Part shown: positions 10,468 to 19,510 of the stretch, one piece after another | Position numbering within the stretch: position 1 is the first letter of the stretch | How the letters are laid out: every line of letters starts with the position of its first letter | NCBI GenBank assembly: GCA_039583875.1 | Contig: CM077150.1 | Location: 188,050,375 to 188,114,374, forward strand | From: Platanthera guangdongensis | Taxonomy: Eukaryota; Streptophyta; Magnoliopsida; Asparagales; Orchidaceae | Reading direction: 5' to 3' | DNA: 64,000 nucleotides | The notes under the pieces: model-generated | What the model saw: only the letters and a program-made list of their open reading frames with translations | The model's database searches: none | What the model was told of the DNA's origin: nothing | Program-made: the position numbers and the translations under genes

Positions 10468-13400
10468 ATGGCTTTCCTCTCCTCCAGCCTGTCCGCCTCC
10501 GTGGTCACCTCTTCTGGTAGTACTCATGTTGTGACTCGCGGACGATGGCTCATCGACTCTGGTGCAACAAATCATATGACAGGCAACCCTCAATGTTTCT
10601 CTCTTCTTGACACACAGGCTCAGTTGCCCCCGGTCATTGTCGCTGATGGATCTCCCTCCCCGGTCCATGGGACGGGCATGGTTCAAGTCACTCCATCTCT
10701 CTGCTTGGCTGATACCCTCTATGTGCCCAAGTTTCCTTGCAATTTATTATCGGTTACTTCTTTATGCAAGCAACTACGGTGTTCTGTCACATTCACCCCT
10801 ACCTCTTGTGCTTTTCAGGATCCGGACTCCCAACGGACGATTGCTACCGGGACTGAGAGTGGTGGCCTCTACTTCCTCGACAACGTTTCTGCTCTATCCG
10901 CCTTCTCGTCCTCCTCTACCGATCTTCTCCAATGGCATCTTCGCCTTGGACATACTCCTCCCCGCATTCTACGACAGCTCCTGCCGCACCTCCCTCCTCA
11001 TCATCCTCCTCTAAACTGTGATGCATGTCAACTTGGCAAACATCACCGCTCCTCCTTCCCACCAACGCAAAGTCGGGGCTCTTCCCATCCGTTCGACCTC
11101 GTTCACTCTGACATATGGGGTCCCGCTCCTACCCTCACCATCGGTCGGGGCAGTTCCTATTTTGTCACCTTCATTGATGATTTCTCTCGGTCTACGTGGG
11201 TATATCTTCTTAAAGATTGCTCCGAGTTGTTCTCTGTTTGGACCACATTTTATTCGATGGTTAAAACTCAGTTTGCTACGTCTATTAAAATCCTTCGTTC
11301 TGACAATGCTAAGGAGTATCTTAGCCACGACTTCTCCTCCTTTTGCACTCACCATGGTGTTATTCGTCAAACCAGCTGTGTCTACACTTCCCAACAAAAT
11401 GGGGTGGCGGAACGCAAAAACTGTCACCTCCTTGATGTCGCTCGCACTATGATGACTCAAATGCATGTTCCTCGCTCCTATTGGGGCTATGCTGTCCTTC
11501 TCTCCTGCTATCTCATCAATCACCTTCCCTCCACCGTTCTCCACGGTGCTACCCCCTTCTCCATTCTTTATCCGGACAAGGATCCCTTTCCTCTTCCTCT
11601 ACACATCTTTGGGTGCACCACTTTTGTGCACTCTCCCGCTGCCACCCGTGATAAACTCTCACCCCGTGCCACCAAATGTGTCTTTCTGGGCTACTCTCCC
11701 ACTCAGAAAGGCTATTGTTGCTTTGACCCTGTTACCCGCAAGCAATTTGTCTCTGCGGATGTCATCTTCTTTGCCAATGCATCTTACTTCTCTCCCGCTT
11801 CCTCTTCTCCTCCTCCTGCTCCTACTTCTCATACCAACCCATCCCTTCCCTATGCTCCCACTGAGGTTCCGTCCTCTCCACCCACTTCACCGTCTTCCCC
11901 ATCCTCCTCATCTCCACCCTCTACTCCGCTTTCTCCCTCCACTCCGCTGCCATCTCTCTCTACTCCCAGGCCAGCTCTCTCCACCACGGATACTCCGGAT
12001 ACTGAGGCACCTGCTGACCTGGATCTCCCGATTGCTCTTCGCAAAGGGGTTCGGGCTTGTACCCACCATCCTCTTGCTGCGGTTGTTTCCTACGATCGCC
12101 TTACCCCTGCTCGCCGAGCCTTTGCCCTGGCTATCTCGGCCACTACCACCCCCCGTTCCTACCAGGAGGCCCTTACTATTCCTCACTGGAAAGTTGCCAT
12201 GGATGAGGAGATTGCTACTCTCACTGAACGGGGTACCTGGACCCTTGTTCCGCCTCCTTTCGGCACCGATGTTGTTGGTTGTCGCTGGGTCTTCGTGGTG
12301 AAGTTTCTCCCGGATGGCAGTGTGGATCGTTATAAGGCTCGCCTAGTTGCCAAGGGTTTTACCCAAACTTATGGGGTTGATTACTTTGACACTTTCTCGC
12401 CCGTGGCTCGCCTCAGCACTATTCGGGTTCTTCTCTCTGTAGCTGTCAACAGGGATTGGCCCATCTCGCAGCTAGATGTTAAGAATGCCTTCCTCTATGG
12501 AGATCTGCAGGAAGCTGTTTACATGGAGCAACCTCCTGGGTATGTTGCTCAGGGGGAGACACGGGTATGCCGGCTAAAGAAGGCTATCTATGGCCTCAAG
12601 CAGAGTCCTCGTGCCTGGTTTGACAAGTTCAGTGGCATTGTTACGGCCATTGGTTTTACACGAAGCTCAGCAGATCACTCCTTGTTTGTTCGGAAAACCG
12701 CCTCTGGTCTTGTTGTTCTTGCGGTTTATGTTGATGACATTCTTCTTACTGGCGATGACCAGGATGGGATACTGATGACCAAGAAACACCTTCGTCAACA
12801 TCTGGTTACAAAGGATATGGGCTCCCCGAAATACTTTCTGGGGATTGAAATCTCTAGAAAGCCCAACTCCATGGTCCTTTCACAACGGAAGTATGCTCTT
12901 GATCTTTTAAAGGATGCAGGACTCACTGGTGCTAAACCTGCACGTTGTCCTATGGCTGCTGGAGAAGACAAAACTTGGACAGATGACTCACCTCTTCTCT
13001 CTGATCTTACGAGATACCGGCGTCTGGTGGGCAAGCTCATATATCTCACGGTAACCAGACCCGACATCTCCTATGCTGTTGGCAAGGTGAGCCAGTTCAT
13101 GCAAGCTCCGAGGGAGTGTCATCTACAATCTGCTCTGAGGATATTAGAGTATATTAAAGCTGCTCCAGGGAAAGGACTCCTATTTCAGAAGAATGGTCAC
13201 CTAAGGGTTGAAGCTTACTCTGATTCAAGCTATGCGGATGACAAAGGGGACCGCAAATCGACTTCAGGTTTCTGCACATTTGTTGGAGGCAATCTTGTGA
13301 GTTGGAAGAGCAAGAAACAGTCTGTCGTTTCCAGGTCTAGTGCAGAGGCTGAATATCGTAGCATGGCATCGACTACATGTGAGTTGAAGTGGTTGCGGGC

Positions 13401-13683
13401 TCTCATGCTTGACTTAGGAGAGGTTTACAACTATCCTCTTCCTATGTTCTATGACAATAAGGCCGCGATACACATTTCCAAAAATCCGGTCTTTCATGAG
13501 AGAACAAAACACATAGAAGTCGACTGTCATTTTATTCGAGAAGAAATATTGAAGAAACAGATTTGCACTCCATTTGTCACGTCCGACAACGAGTTGGCAG
13601 ACGTCTTCACCAAGCCAGTGTCCGCTTCCTTTTTCCACATCTGTGACAAGCTGGGCATGATCGATATATATGCTCCAGCTTGA
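10468..13683 (+). CDS. Copia Pol polyprotein: protease, integrase, RT, RNase H
   Basis: A single 1,071-residue frame starts at an ATG in a good context (TTCCATGG). Domains in order: aspartic protease with WLIDSGATNHMTG near residue 28; GAG-pre-integrase zinc site (WHLRLGH...CDACQLGK) near 155-190; integrase core with the three acidic residues in HSDIWGP, LRSDNAKEY and QQNGVAERK between about 213 and 315; a Pro/Ser-rich linker near 440-510; RT (CRWVFVVKFLPDGSVDRYKA, then LDVKNAFLYGDL, catalytic YVDD near 755); RNase H (AYSDSSYADDKGDRKSTSGF, then SSAEAEYRS) to about 1040. No stop or frameshift interrupts it. It lacks the Gag part that normally precedes protease in one frame. Confidence 0.93.
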   Translation: MAFLSSSLSASVVTSSGSTHVVTRGRWLIDSGATNHMTGNPQCFSLLDTQAQLPPVIVADGSPSPVHGTGMVQVTPSLCLADTLYVPKFPCNLLSVTSLCKQLRCSVTFTPTSCAFQDPDSQRTIATGTESGGLYFLDNVSALSAFSSSSTDLLQWHLRLGHTPPRILRQLLPHLPPHHPPLNCDACQLGKHHRSSFPPTQSRGSSHPFDLVHSDIWGPAPTLTIGRGSSYFVTFIDDFSRSTWVYLLKDCSELFSVWTTFYSMVKTQFATSIKILRSDNAKEYLSHDFSSFCTHHGVIRQTSCVYTSQQNGVAERKNCHLLDVARTMMTQMHVPRSYWGYAVLLSCYLINHLPSTVLHGATPFSILYPDKDPFPLPLHIFGCTTFVHSPAATRDKLSPRATKCVFLGYSPTQKGYCCFDPVTRKQFVSADVIFFANASYFSPASSSPPPAPTSHTNPSLPYAPTEVPSSPPTSPSSPSSSSPPSTPLSPSTPLPSLSTPRPALSTTDTPDTEAPADLDLPIALRKGVRACTHHPLAAVVSYDRLTPARRAFALAISATTTPRSYQEALTIPHWKVAMDEEIATLTERGTWTLVPPPFGTDVVGCRWVFVVKFLPDGSVDRYKARLVAKGFTQTYGVDYFDTFSPVARLSTIRVLLSVAVNRDWPISQLDVKNAFLYGDLQEAVYMEQPPGYVAQGETRVCRLKKAIYGLKQSPRAWFDKFSGIVTAIGFTRSSADHSLFVRKTASGLVVLAVYVDDILLTGDDQDGILMTKKHLRQHLVTKDMGSPKYFLGIEISRKPNSMVLSQRKYALDLLKDAGLTGAKPARCPMAAGEDKTWTDDSPLLSDLTRYRRLVGKLIYLTVTRPDISYAVGKVSQFMQAPRECHLQSALRILEYIKAAPGKGLLFQKNGHLRVEAYSDSSYADDKGDRKSTSGFCTFVGGNLVSWKSKKQSVVSRSSAEAEYRSMASTTCELKWLRALMLDLGEVYNYPLPMFYDNKAAIHISKNPVFHERTKHIEVDCHFIREEILKKQICTPFVTSDNELADVFTKPVSASFFHICDKLGMIDIYAPA

Positions 13684-13690
13684 GGGGGAG
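13682..13690 (+). other. Copia polypurine tract
   Basis: GAGGGGGAG lies directly before the 3' LTR and overlaps the pol stop region. It is the expected plus-strand primer. Confidence 0.85.
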
Positions 13691-14071
13691 TGTTGAAGTT
13701 GGTGACCGGGCGGTCTGGCGGTTTGTCTTGGCGGGTTGAAGACCGCGCGGTCTGGCGGTTTGTCTCAGTCGGCTTGGAGACCGGGCGGTCTGGCGGTCTA
13801 CCCTGGCTGTCTCTCTTCCTCTCTGGTGGTAGCCGTGCGGTTAGCCCTGTTGTCTAACCGCGCGGCTTGTGCGGTTTGTTTTGTATAGTCCACCTGTCCT
13901 GTAAATTATAGTCCCACATCTCTTATTTGTATTCTCTCATCTCTCCTCCATTCTATATAAAGGAGGGCATACCTTTGTAATATATATCTTTTTTGGATAA
14001 TAAAATTTCAATTATTCAAAAGTTTATTCGCTTGTTCTCTACTTTTCGCTTCTTGTCTCTACTTTCTAACA
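13691..14071 (+). repeat. Copia 3' LTR
   Basis: 381 bp, TGTTGAAG to CTAACA. It differs from the 5' LTR at three positions by eye (for example CTACCCTGG against CTACACTGG). It is followed by the AAATG duplication. Confidence 0.93.
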
Positions 14072-14285
14072 AAATGCAACATCACCGATCCAGACCAACA
14101 TGTCCGGGTAGGCTTCACACACAATGCCTATGTCCGTACTACGATTCCGGACTCTATATGCAACATAAGGGGGACTATTCAAGTCAACCCCAGGAAACAC
14201 CGCACATTCACCGCACACTCGCGGGAGCGGGTTTCCCTATGCAGAAAAGAAGAGAGCTTCACATGCTCAAGTAGAGAATCATTAC

Positions 14286-14309
14286 CCTTGTAGTATGCTT
14301 TTGCGCCAT
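14286..14309 (-). CDS. E LTR-encoded gag exon 1 (candidate)
   Basis: Eight codons (MAQKHTTR) begin at an ATG in the context TTTTCCATGGCG and are followed by a GTAATG donor. Length, position and surroundings match exon 1 of C and D. The upstream leader shares GGATCCG-GGAGG with D and B. The acceptor for the main gag exon is at 8096, in phase 0. Confidence 0.65.
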
Positions 14310-15010
14310 GGAAAACTATCCTGATAGAAGTCTTCGCAACGGAATTTCCTCCACGGATCCGCTCTCGGTTCTCTAAACGGTGCTCCGATGCTCCGTCGGT
14401 GGCCGGAATCCTCCTCCTTCTTCCTCCTTGCTCTAACTCCTTGGAAAGAGAAAGCTTAGGGGAGAAATGAGGAGTTAAACCACCATTCCCGGCCTTAACA
14501 GAGCAGGAACATATCGGGGCCGTCAGATCTTACTTAAAGAAAACGAACGGCTCAGATCTGAAAACAATTCATCAAACCTGGGCTGAACACGGCCTTGCAC
14601 ACGGTCGTGTCCTAGGCCGTGTGCCTCAATCCAGACATGATCGTCAAACACAGAAAAACCACACGAGCTAACACACGCCCGTGACTAAACCTGACACGCC
14701 TGTATCGGGTCATCGACTCACCCGTGACTGGAGGCGTGTAACATATAACAGTCCCGCCAACCGTCACGTCCCTGCTGAACACAGGTGGGGACACAGGTAT
14801 GAACACGCTCGTGTCACCCCCTGACACGCCCGTGTCAAAACTGTGCACAACCCGTGTTTACTGCTGTGTCCTTTTATGGACACAGCCGGCCAAAACACCA
14901 AGCAAGACACGGCCTTGGACACGCCTGTTTCCTAGGCCGTGTACCCCTATACAGGCACCAAAATTTCTTTTGGACGCGATCAGCTCAAATATGATTTTTG
15001 GGGCATTGCA

Positions 15011-15735
15011 GGGTGAGTCATAGCGGCTGCCAGTTTCCAGGACGCACCCTGTCTATAGAAGAGTTCGAGAATGCCTTCTTGAAAAAGCATATCCCTTTGT
15101 CGACAAGGTTAGCCGTTCTGAGATAGTTTTTGCACTTGGTTAAACGAGACAAGACTATGGATGAGTATGTTCAGGAGTTTACTCGATTGGGTCATTATGC
15201 TGGAATGAACATGGCTGGTGATGAAGAGAGGGACAATATCTTCTACTATAGGTTGAGAGAGAACTTTAGGTCAACCCCTAATTACTATGAAAAATGCGGG
15301 GTTCAACGAGTTGATTGAGGTGGCCAAGACATTGGAAAGTGACATAGAACGAACCCAATGTTGTAAGGGACTTGTAGTAAAATAGGTAGAAGGAAATCCT
15401 TCTCAATTGCAAGGGAATTCTGAAGGGAGTAAGTGGAAGAAGAATCCACATCCCTTCAAGTCATGGGAGAAAAGCAATACGACATCTGGGGGTTCTCACT
15501 TCACAGGACCACCATCATGCTACAAGTGTGGCAAGCCAGGCCACATAGCTCGTTTCTGCACTGAGGATGGCTCAGAGAAGGAGCCAGGGCATGAGCAGTC
15601 CGTGCGTTCCGATCCCAGCATTGCGGAGAAAGGAAAAATGCCGGAGTCAAAGTGCTTCACGTTTCCAACTCGTGCAGCCAATGGCATACAACCTCGGGTA
15701 GCAGGAAGTGATTCAACAACCCGATGTTGTGACAG
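15011..15735 (+). pseudogene. B gag, 5'-truncated and frameshifted
   Basis: C-terminal two-thirds of Gag: EEFENAFLKKHIPLS near 15060, then MDEYVQEFTRLGHYAGMNMA near 15155-15215, a basic linker, and an intact zinc knuckle CYKCGKPGHIARFC near 15519-15560. A stop near 15125 and several frame changes break it. The 5' end is cut at 15011 by element E. It ends at the GTATGG donor of the gag-protease intron. Confidence 0.8.
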
Positions 15736-15807
15736 GTATGGGAAAGTTTAAGTTTGTTTATTAGCTTTAGACTTTCGAGACTTTTATGTGTATTTCCTGT
15801 GTTTTAG
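15736..15807 (+). other. Candidate gag-protease intron of B
   Basis: 72 bp from GTATGGG to TGTTTTAG. Removal joins ACA-G to GC-TTC (phase 1, glycine codon), as in A, C, D and G. Confidence 0.7.
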
Positions 15808-16257
15808 GCTTCATGATGCTTTCCGGTTATCCTGCTAAGGTATTATTCGACAAAGGAGTGTCACACTCCTTTCTTGCGGAAAGCTTTATCCAAATAATTG
15901 CAGTCGAGTCATTTTTGACGGACATAGAAATTAGGGTGTGCATGCCCACTGGGTCTTTCATGACTACCAGGATGAGAGGGCGCATTGGTTGGAATCTAGA
16001 CAGAGTTGACTTCGTGTTGGTAGCAGTGGTTCTACCGTTTGTCTAATTCAATGTGATCTTGGAGATGGATTGGCTTGCAGAGCAGCGTTCTAGTATTGAC
16101 TATCTATCCATGGTGGTGACCTTGAGAAGCAAAGGAAAGGAAGATGTTAAATTTGAGGGCCTTAGTGGAGTGGCCTGTTCCCTGATCTCAGCCATGCAGT
16201 TAGTGCGAGCAGTTAACCAGGGAGGAGTAGCTTTCGTAGTATTGTTAGAAGCTCAAC
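15808..16257 (+). pseudogene. B protease, decayed
   Basis: Retropepsin domain whose active-site loop reads LFDKGVSHSF instead of the usual [10 protein letters not shown]. Downstream are the paired block ILEMDWLAEQ near 16055 and the linker SAMQLVRAVNQGG near 16190-16225. An in-frame stop lies at 16044-16046. The frame continues on the far side of element A at 37925. Confidence 0.8.
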
Positions 16258-16941
16258 TGTAATGTCCCGATTCGCACTAGGCCCCTCGTGCGCATTTTTG
16301 AGTCAGGAGAGCTGAGTTGGGTTCAGGGAAGTGCCGGCAGCTGGGCTGCACTTGTAAATGGGGGGAGAAATCAGTCCAGAATAGGACACGAGTAGAGACA
16401 CGGGTGTGTCCCTACCAGTGTGTGTGAGGCCGGCTCTTGAGTCGACAACTCAAGTATGTCTAGAGAAGGACACGGGTAGTGACACTGGCGTGTCACTACC
16501 CGTGTGCATAAGGACACGGGTCGAGACACGGGCGTATCCCTACCCGTATCTGTCCAACCAACTCTCGAGTCGATGACTCGAGTTGTCCAAGAGAAGGACA
16601 CGGGTAGTGACACGGGTGTGTCACTACCCGTGTGACGTTGACACAGGTAGAGACACGGGCGTGTCCCTACCCGTATGGGTCGAGTTGAGATCGACGAAGT
16701 GTACCCCGAGAAGGACACGGGTAGAGACACGGACGTGTCCCTACCCGTATGTGTCGAGTTGAGTTCGTCGAGGCATGTCTAGAGAAGGACACAGCCAGAG
16801 AACATGGCCGTGTCATGTGGACATGGGCGTGTCCCTACACGTGTCGAGTATTGAACCGACACTAAAACCATCTTCGACGCTTCTCCCGAGCAGGACACGG
16901 GTAAGGACACGGGCGTGTCCCTACCCGTGTCACTTTTCAGA

Positions 16942-16949
16942 TATAAGGG
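16942..16949 (+). promoter_or_regulatory. TATA box of A 5' LTR
   Basis: TATAAGGG follows the palindrome array and lies 130 bp before the LTR ATG at 17072. The 3' LTR has the same element at 34720-34727. The position fits a U3/R boundary. Confidence 0.6.
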
Positions 16950-17071
16950 TTGTGAAAACACTAGACATTTTCACACCTCATTCCAGCCATTTTTCTGAAT
17001 TTCTATAGAGAGGGAGAAACTGCTGGAGCAAGTCCTAGAGGAGGAGATCCGCCGCCACCGTGAAGGAGAAA

Positions 17072-17131
17072 ATGTCGCCGAGAAGAGTAACAAGATCTAT
17101 GGCTGGAAATAGTGGAAACGTCAGAAATTAG
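17072..17131 (+). CDS. A LTR-encoded gag exon 1, 5' LTR copy (decayed)
   Basis: Twenty codons beginning MSPRRVTRSMAGNSGN, followed by a consensus GTGAGC donor. The last codon is TAG in this copy but GAG in the 3' LTR copy (34854-34913), so the transcribed 5' copy has lost coding capacity. The rest of the segment is in frame in both copies. Confidence 0.6.
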   Translation: MSPRRVTRSMAGNSGNVRN

Positions 17132-18550
17132 GTGAGCTTCCTACCCTCTCCATTGGTTCTAAATCTGTAGATATCTAGGTGAGATGTCAACTTAAAAGAG
17201 TCGAGAATTATGAGATGATGATTTTTATAGGAAGACGCCATTCTAGGGCTTGTGCTCTAAGGTTAGTGGTGTCTTCAACCTCTCCAACCTTCTATGTGAA
17301 GATGGGGGATGGTTTCGTGAAGAGTCATGGCCTCAAGAGGGTGAATAAGGGAGGAGGAATTTCTGATGTGATTTTGGAAGATCGACTTGAGGAGGGAGAT
17401 GAACCGATGCCGTTCATTTCGCTTTAAGATGCGTGCAGAATCTGTGTTCTGCGTGCAGTGATCTCCTTGGCCATTTTCAGATGTGATATGTCCAGATCTG
17501 GGATTTCCACTAAACACGAAAGTTGAAGCCCTTAAAAATACCTTTCCAACGAATGGTTGCACGACTTCAGGCGACATCTATAGCTACAGGAAAGTCCGAA
17601 CGAATTTGGCGGCAGACAAACCCTGCATATAGAAATTGTGTTCTGTACGCAGCAAACTTTGAAGCCTATTTCAAGTATATTACTCTCAAATCTGGGTTGT
17701 GTTCTGAGTATGAAAGTTGTAACCCATGAAAAGACCTTTCCATCAAGGGGTTACATGTCTTCATCAGATTCTTTAGCTTCGGGAATCTCCGATCGAAGTT
17801 GCTGTCCAAATTTATTCTGCACCTAAATTCTCGGTTTGGTATAGCATGGGATTTGGACTCGGTGGAGTCAATGTTGCAAGTTAACTTGAGGTTTGTGGAA
17901 CTCTTTTATGTTAATAATCATCTTAGTTCTATAATTGATGAAGTTTAATAATTAGATCCCATGAAATTGATTTGTGAAGCGAAGCATACTTAAACGAAAT
18001 GATTTGATAGAAATTGGTTGACTAATATAAATGCGCATCATGCTTATAATGTGTTGAAATCATTTGGAATGACATGTAGGAGGATAATTTATGGCCATGT
18101 GAATGATTGTTTAACTGAATGAATTTAGTAGCCCAATGCTTAGAGTGGCATCTCACTACAGGTAGCATCGTGTAAGGGTGTAAGTGAGAGTGTTGTCCGC
18201 ACTGAGTTGGTTAGTGTTGAGACGAGTTATAAATGGACGGTTGGGCTTGGTCCTCGGTGCTCATTTCCCGGGGGTCCTTCCGTGCTGAGTGGACGGTTGG
18301 GCTTGGTCCTCGTGTTTTTTTCACCGAGGCTCCTTCCGTGCCACGGTGATGTGGAATTGCATGCGGTGTGAGTCGACACGCGGTGCCGTAATCCTGTGAT
18401 AAGGATAGTGTGACCGGTCTACGGGATCGCCAGTCGTCACACCGACGGGAGTTGACAGATAGACCTTGGGCGGTTGGGCTTGGTCCTCAATGTTGTAACG
18501 CCCCGAAACTCAAAGGAGCAAAGGGGAATGTTTTGGGCCAATTTGAGTTC

Positions 18551-18955
18551 TGGCTGCAGGCACACGGCCTGGGACACGGGCGTGTCCCAGGGCGTGTCAA
18601 GCCTGTGTCGACACTAAGGCGCGAAGTCGACACTTTGGTCTCGACATTGTGTCGAGACTGGGCACACGGCCTGCGACACGGGCGTGTCGCAGGGCGTGTC
18701 AACCCGTGTCGACACTTAGCCATGAAGTCGACACAGTGCTTCGACGTTGTGTCGAGACACGGCACACGGCCTGCGACACGGGCGTGTCGCAGGGCGTGTC
18801 AACCCGTGTCGACACTCGTCCCGCAAAGTCGACACTTTGGTGTCGACAATGTGTCGAGACATGGCACACGGCCTGCGACACGGGCGTGTCGCAGGGCGTG
18901 TCGACCCGTGTCGACACTTAGCCGCGAAGTGTCGAGACCATGTACATGGCCTGGA
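18551..18955 (+). repeat. Four ~101-bp units with covarying palindromes in D U3
   Basis: Units start near 18560, 18661, 18761 and 18863. Each has a 24-nt near-palindrome with 11-bp arms around GG (18568-18591, 18670-18693, 18770-18793, 18872-18895), then GGGCGTGTC and GTGTCGAC. The first has arms CCTGGGACACG / CGTGTCCCAGG; the others CCTGCGACACG / CGTGTCGCAGG. Both sides of the stem changed together. The array is repeated in the 3' LTR at 25741-26145. Confidence 0.85.
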
Positions 18956-19486
18956 GCCCAGGCGTGTCAAGGTGACACGGGCAAGGACACGGGCGTGTCC
19001 TAGAACCCGTGCAGTGCTCGGGTTGAAAACGGGGAAAAATCATGGGGTACACGGCCAGCTACACGGCCGTGTCAGGTGGAACACGGGCATGTCAGCTCGA
19101 ACACGGGCGTGTTCGATACCCGTGTGAGGTTCCAGATGATTCGATTTTGATGGCGAATGAGGCACACGGCCCTGGACACGGGCGTGTGCCAGGCCGTGTT
19201 CGGTCCAGATTGGGCATTTCAGCCCCGAATCGAAGCCGTTCATTTCTTTGACTGAAGATCCAACGGCTGGGGGTTGTTCCTGAAGGGATATACCCGGGTT
19301 TTGACTTAGAAAACCCTCACTTTTTCCACTTATCCTCTTTCTAAATCCTTGGAGAAAGGAGAGCTAAGGCAAGAAGAAGAAGAGCTAGATCCGCCATTGG
19401 AGGAGCTTCGGAGCTCCGAATCGCAAGCCGACTCCGGATCCGCGGAGGCAACGCTAGTGCGGTCATTTCCATCCGATTACTTTCCG

Positions 19487-19510
19487 ATGGCGCCAAAGAG
19501 GACCGCAAGG
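19487..19510 (+). CDS. D LTR-encoded gag exon 1 (candidate)
   Basis: Eight codons, MAPKRTAR, start at an ATG in the context TTTCCGATGGCG; the donor is AGG/GTAACG. If unspliced, the frame stops at 19655-19657. If spliced to 21026, the frame enters the long gag frame in phase 0. The identical exon is in the 3' LTR at 26677-26700. C has the same length, phase and donor. Confidence 0.75.

Larger units (their letters stand above)
9373..14071 (+). mobile_element. Complete Ty1/copia element with target duplication
   Basis: The element is 4,699 bp with two 381-bp LTRs that differ at only 3 positions by eye. It is flanked by AAATG at 9368-9372 and 14072-14076. The structure is LTR, PBS, unusual C/T-rich leader, one long pol frame, polypurine tract, LTR. 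It is inserted in the LTR of E. There is no gag-like coding region or zinc knuckle, so it probably relies on Gag from relatives. Confidence 0.93.
7547..15010 (-). mobile_element. Gypsy element E (5' LTR and partial gag)
   Basis: A minus-strand gypsy related to D. Its LTR runs from TGCAATGCCCC at 15010 to ...GTGTTACA at 8320 and is split by the copia element. A primer-binding site and the first half of gag follow, until gag is cut at 7547 by the LTR of G. At its right end E abuts the gag of B (15011 onward, GGGTG), so E inserted into B. The 3' half of E is not in the window. Confidence 0.8.
8320..15010 (-). repeat. LTR of gypsy E, split by copia (1,987 bp without insert)
   Basis: The two parts are 14077-15010 and 8320-9372 (counting one copy of the AAATG duplication). 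The 5' part has repeated CACGGCC / GGCCGTG and ACACG / CGTGT arms between 14590 and 14960. The 3' part matches the D LTR end, including GGCGTCGGG near 8370 and the terminal GTTACA. It carries the candidate first gag exon at 14286-14309 and the GGTC-GGC/GCTGACC stem-loop near 8779-8800. Confidence 0.8.

Noticed and set aside
9675..10534. A gag gene in the copia leader
   Set aside because: The open frames are low-complexity (Leu/Ser/Arg/Phe-rich), differ between frames and lack capsid or zinc-knuckle motifs.
11011..12301. Second genes overlapping copia pol on either strand
   Set aside because: They are shadow frames of the intact pol frame, with biased composition and no recognisable domain.
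18551..18955. CRISPR-like array
   Set aside because: Four ~101-bp units with similar, not unique, spacers in a plant LTR; these are LTR tandem repeats.
18410..19250. Overlapping long open frames on both strands in the D LTR
   Set aside because: They are translations of the GC-rich palindrome array (repeats of the type CRRACRP and DTPVSQAV) and mirror each other on both strands; no codon-like conservation is visible. The same applies to 25668-26441, 38399-39136 and 45785-46518.
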